From the NCBI GenBank assembly GCA_007693785.1, contig RECY01000033.1, positions 62,001 to 126,000 on the forward strand: a stretch of DNA of 64,000 bases. The letters run 5' to 3'. The stretch comes from Phycisphaerales bacterium. GTDB taxonomy: Bacteria > Planctomycetota > Phycisphaerae > Phycisphaerales > UBA1924. This document shows positions 60,970 to 64,000 of the stretch, in pieces (positions within the stretch are counted from its first letter, which is position 1; every line of letters begins with the position of its first letter). Under the pieces are notes generated by a model, which worked only from the letters and a program-made list of their open reading frames with translations, was not told where the DNA came from and ran no database searches. The position numbers and the translations under genes were made by a program.

Positions 60970-61007
60970 GCCGCTGCCGGAGGACCGCTCCCTGACGGTC
61001 GCGGCTC
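60970..61007. repeat. Palindromic repeat element D
   Basis: An inner hairpin GACCG-CTCCCTGA-CGGTC sits within an outer GCCGC/GCGGC pairing. It stands between the zinc-ribbon gene and ispG. On the minus strand it reads GAGCCGCGACCGTCAGGGAG. I recall such sequences in other planctomycetes, unverified here. It may terminate the zinc-ribbon transcript. Confidence 0.65.
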
Positions 61008-61037
61008 CTTCCGGGCTCAGTCCCTAGGATCCTCGCG

Positions 61038-62345
61038 ATGCAGCACAGACGACCCACGCGACCTGTTTATGTCGGCAACGCCCGAACCGGCGTCCTCCAG
61101 ATCGGGGGCGGGCTGCCCAATGCCCGCGGCGAGGCGACGACGCCCGCGCCGGTCTCGGTCCAGACCATGACGGCGGGCTACACGCACGACGTGGACAAGT
61201 GCGTCGCGGAGATCCACAAGATGCACGCGGGCGGGGCGGACATCGTCCGCGTCGCGGTGCCGGAGAAGAAGGACACCGAGGCGCTCAAAGAGATTTTGAA
61301 GCAGACGACGGTGCCGATCGTCGCGGACGTCCACTTTCACTTCCAGCGCGCGCTCGAAGCGGTCGAAGCCGGCGTCCACAAGATCCGGCTGAACCCCGGG
61401 AACATCAGCGACCGCGACCAGGTCAACGCCGTCATCGACGCGTGCAAGGGGGCGGGGATCCCGATCCGTATCGGCGTCAACGAGGGCTCGATCATAGAGC
61501 GGCGTGACAAGCAGAAGCGGGTGAAGGAGCTCGGCGCGGTCTTCAGTGCGCACAAGGACGGCTACCTGCTCGCGATCATGATCACCAAGCTCGAAGAGTA
61601 CCTCGATATCTTCTACGAGCGGGATTTCCGCGATGTGGTGATCAGCGCCAAGAGCATGAGCGCGCCGCTGGTCATCGACGCGTACACGGAGATCGGCAAG
61701 CGGTTCGAGCACCCGCTGCACTTGGGCGTGACGCACGCGGGGCCGAAGGAGACGGGGTGCATCCGGAGCGTGGTGGCGCTCGGGACGCTGCTCGCGAACG
61801 GCTTCGGCGACACGATCCGCATCAGCTACGCGAACGACCCGATTTATGAGGTCGAGGACGGGCTGGAGCTGCTGTGGTCCCTCGGGCTGCGGGAGCGCGT
61901 GGGTGCGGAGCTGATCGCGTGCCCGACGTGCGGTCGGATCCAGGTGGACCTGTTCACGCTGGTGCAGGAGGTGCGGGGGAAGCTGGCGGCAGCGGTGCGG
62001 GTGCCGATGAAGGTGGCGGTGATGGGGTGCGTGGTGAACGGGCCGGGCGAGGCGGAGGGGGCGGACGTGGCGGTCTTCGCGGGGGACCGTCGCGGGATTA
62101 TTTATGTGCAGGGGGAGAAGGTCGCGAACGTGAAAGAGGAGGAGATCCTCGATCGTTTGCTGGAAGAGTGCCTCAAGTTCCAAGACATGGTGGACCGCGG
62201 CGAGGCGAAGCTCGGAGAGAAGAAGGTGGACATCGTGCCGCCGGATCCTTTGGGCGAGCTTGGGAGCGGGTGGGAAAAGATGGCGGCGGCCCGGATCGGC
62301 GCCGGCGACGGCGGCGCGACCGAGCTGACGATCGGGCGTTCCTGA
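61038..62345 (+). CDS. ispG: 4-hydroxy-3-methylbut-2-enyl-diphosphate synthase IspG
   Basis: This 435-residue iron-sulfur enzyme makes HMBPP in the MEP isoprenoid pathway. The TIM-barrel half has VSVQTMTAGYTHDV, VPIVADVHFHFQRALEA, KIRLNPGNI and IGVNEGSI. The cluster-binding half has ACPTCGRIQVD and MGCVVNGPGEAE, supplying three cysteines and the glutamate ligand. The length fits the bacterial form (about 370-430). Its stop shares one base with the start of the lipase gene (TGATG), so the two are coupled, although they are not known partners. Confidence 0.96.
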   Translation: MQHRRPTRPVYVGNARTGVLQIGGGLPNARGEATTPAPVSVQTMTAGYTHDVDKCVAEIHKMHAGGADIVRVAVPEKKDTEALKEILKQTTVPIVADVHFHFQRALEAVEAGVHKIRLNPGNISDRDQVNAVIDACKGAGIPIRIGVNEGSIIERRDKQKRVKELGAVFSAHKDGYLLAIMITKLEEYLDIFYERDFRDVVISAKSMSAPLVIDAYTEIGKRFEHPLHLGVTHAGPKETGCIRSVVALGTLLANGFGDTIRISYANDPIYEVEDGLELLWSLGLRERVGAELIACPTCGRIQVDLFTLVQEVRGKLAAAVRVPMKVAVMGCVVNGPGEAEGADVAVFAGDRRGIIYVQGEKVANVKEEEILDRLLEECLKFQDMVDRGEAKLGEKKVDIVPPDPLGELGSGWEKMAAARIGAGDGGATELTIGRS

Positions 62346-63295
62346 TGCATCGGCGCGGGGCGCGCAGACGCCTGCCTCGCGCAGCCCTGCTCGCTTTGGC
62401 GCCGGTCGTTCTGGCCTTGCTCCCGGCGTGCGGGTACACGGCCGGCCCTGAAAACGAACTGTTCACAATCGCACGGGCTGACGCACGGGCTGAGTTTGCG
62501 CGGATGCGGGCGAGCCCGGTCGAGCTGGAGCGCCCCGTGGTGATCCTGAACGGCTACCGCGGGCCCGGCTACGCGGTGCAGCCGTTCCTGCGTCGCATGG
62601 CGCGTCTGACGAGCAACGAGCGGCGCGACTGGCACGCGGTGAACTACACCGAGGTGAGCTCGATCGAGCGTGCGGCGGAGATCGCGGCGAACGCCGTCGA
62701 TGCGCGCTGGCCCTCGGACGACCCGGACGAGACGATCGAGGTGGACGTGATCGGGATCTCGATGGGTGGGTTGGTGGCGCGGGAGGCGGCGATCCCGTCG
62801 GAGGGTCGGGGGCGCGGGGGCAAACGCCTTCGGATCGCGCGCCTGTACACGATCGGGACGCCGCACCGGGGCGCGACGGTTGCGGAGCGGTTCGCGGTCG
62901 TGAACCCGGGGCTGCAGATGTCGCCGGGGAGCGCGTACCTGGCGTCGCTGGATGAGGCGTTCGAGGCGGCGGACTACGAGCTGATCGCGTACACGCAGCT
63001 CAACGATACGTGGGTGGGCGATCAGAACACGGCCCCGCCGGGGGTGGACGCGATCTGGTCCCCGGGCACGCCGATTTTCAGCCATTTCCGCATGACGGGC
63101 AACCGGCTGATCGTCGCGGACCTCGCGCGCCGCTTGCGGGGGGAGACGCCGCTGGCCGAGCCTTCGCCGATCCCGGATCTCGACCGCCCGCGCCCCGGGC
63201 TCCGGGGGCGAAACCGCGCGGCGGGGTCATCGAAAGAAGAAGAGGTCGGGCCGAAGCTTCCAGAGAGGCCGGAGGCGGGTGACGGCGAGGGCTGA
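62345..63295 (+). CDS. Lipase/esterase-like lipoprotein 1
   Basis: This is a 316-residue alpha/beta-hydrolase. The N-terminus has a basic stretch, a hydrophobic core and lipobox LLPAC (C near residue 31), so it is probably a lipoprotein. The nucleophile elbow GISMGGLVAR carries the GxSxG serine, the oxyanion strand is VVILNGYRGPG, and TIGTPHRGA follows. The C-terminal tail is charged and disordered. The ATG shares one base with the ispG stop. The next gene is a paralogue. Confidence 0.85.
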   Translation: MHRRGARRRLPRAALLALAPVVLALLPACGYTAGPENELFTIARADARAEFARMRASPVELERPVVILNGYRGPGYAVQPFLRRMARLTSNERRDWHAVNYTEVSSIERAAEIAANAVDARWPSDDPDETIEVDVIGISMGGLVAREAAIPSEGRGRGGKRLRIARLYTIGTPHRGATVAERFAVVNPGLQMSPGSAYLASLDEAFEAADYELIAYTQLNDTWVGDQNTAPPGVDAIWSPGTPIFSHFRMTGNRLIVADLARRLRGETPLAEPSPIPDLDRPRPGLRGRNRAAGSSKEEEVGPKLPERPEAGDGEG

Positions 63296-63329
63296 CGCGG
63301 GAAAGGTGGCGGTTTTGAGCGAAGGGGGC

Positions 63330-64000
63330 ATGAGCGCGAGGAGGCCGGCGGCGGCGCGGCCGGGCGGGCGTCGGCGGGCGTGGGTGCGATCACTGCTGGC
63401 GGTGCCGGCGTTCTGCTTCGGGCCGACGGGGTGCATCGCGATCCATACGCCAAACCCGGACTTTGTCGCGACGCCCGCGGAGATCCGCGAGGAGGTCCGG
63501 CGTCTGCGGAACGAGCCGATCGAGTTGGATCGCCCGGTGGTGGTGCTGAGCGGGTACCGGGCGGCTCACTCGATGGCGGCCCGGTGCGCGAGTGTGCTCG
63601 CGCGTCTCACCAGCGGCGACCAGGGCGACACGCTCGCGGTGAGCTACACGCTGACCGGCGACATCGAGCGGGCGGCGGCGATCGCGGTCGAACGGGTCAA
63701 CCGGCGTTGGCCGAGCGACGACCCGACGCGGACCATCGAAGTCGATGTGGTCGGCATCTCGATGGGCGGGCTTGTGGCGCGTGTCGCGGCTCTCCCGCCG
63801 AGCGAACGCCCCCGCGCGAACGGCAACGAAACCGGGATGCGGTTGAACGTGCGCCGGGTGTACACGCTGGGCACGCCCCACCGCGGCGCGCTGCTGGCCG
63901 AGCGCCTCCACCCGGACCGGGCGGCCCGGGACATGCGCGCGGGTTCGTGGTTCCTCGAACAGCTCGACGCGACGTTCGAGGACCGGGATTACGAGCTGAT
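63330..64000 (+). CDS. Lipase/esterase-like lipoprotein 2, 5' part
   Basis: This is the first 223 residues of a paralogue of the preceding gene, cut by the window end. It starts at ATG 63330 with GAAGGGGG upstream. A basic N-terminus, a hydrophobic core and FGPTGC (possible lipobox) suggest a lipoprotein. The shared motifs are VVVLSGYRAAHS, VVGISMGGLVARVA and TLGTPHRGALL. It shares LRNEPIELDRPVVVLSGYR with its neighbour's SPVELERPVVILNGYR. The two genes are a tandem duplication, 34 bp apart. Confidence 0.85.
   Translation, partial: MSARRPAAARPGGRRRAWVRSLLAVPAFCFGPTGCIAIHTPNPDFVATPAEIREEVRRLRNEPIELDRPVVVLSGYRAAHSMAARCASVLARLTSGDQGDTLAVSYTLTGDIERAAAIAVERVNRRWPSDDPTRTIEVDVVGISMGGLVARVAALPPSERPRANGNETGMRLNVRRVYTLGTPHRGALLAERLHPDRAARDMRAGSWFLEQLDATFEDRDYEL

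Overview
The window is a 64 kb, very GC-rich, gene-dense stretch of a Gram-negative, flagellated bacterium. Its gene families point to the phylum Planctomycetota, probably class Phycisphaerae: a lipid-A enzyme of the LpxI type, HflK/HflC-like membrane proteins in a triplet, RDD and TPR proteins of unknown role, a CheX-type phosphatase, an NtrC-type regulator inside the flagellar cluster, and interspersed palindromic repeats. The assignment rests on recall of gene families, not on a database search.

Layout. 1-14 kb: the 3' end of purC; an ABC exporter unit (ATPase, permease, TPR protein, all on the minus strand); three consecutive SPFH/band-7 membrane proteins; a 750 bp gene-free stretch; a plus-strand ABC-2-type permease; and two very small membrane proteins. 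14-17 kb: a glycosyltransferase, a small unknown protein and a tRNA-Leu(GAG). 17-25 kb: a plus-strand chemotaxis operon cheB, cheW, cheR, cheA, cheX, cheY, then a FapA/DUF342 gene, with a sigma-54-type promoter in front of cheW. 25-33 kb: envelope or secreted proteins (a Cx4CH-motif protein, a coiled-coil lipoprotein, a nucleotide pyrophosphatase/phosphodiesterase, a HEAT-like protein) and a ferredoxin-NADP reductase-like protein.

33-51 kb: a long minus-strand flagellar cluster. In transcription order it reads TPR protein, FlgN-like chaperone, histidine kinase, sigma-54 activator, flgB, flgC, fliE, fliF, fliG, fliH, fliI, fliJ, MotE-like, fliK, flgD, a TIGR02530-type protein, flgE, flbD. Many neighbours overlap by 4 bp, so translation is probably coupled. 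A good sigma-54 promoter lies directly before flgB, just downstream of the activator gene. This suggests that the FlgN/kinase/activator unit drives middle flagellar genes and the cheW operon. Fli L-R, FlhA/B, MotA/B, flagellin and receptors are not in the window.

51-64 kb: an RDD protein, a lipoprotein and two small proteins on the minus strand; lpxI with a TlyA-like methyltransferase; obgE; PilZ; Fur family; GNAT; a zinc-ribbon membrane protein; ispG; and two tandem lipase-like lipoproteins, the second cut by the window end. This part is loaded with several unrelated families of interspersed palindromic repeats. The most striking is a 115-138 bp element, present four times, that can fold as a three-hairpin cloverleaf. 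One copy is inserted in frame into the signal-peptide region of a lipoprotein gene. I regard this element and its composite with a second hairpin family as the best candidate for something undescribed in the window.
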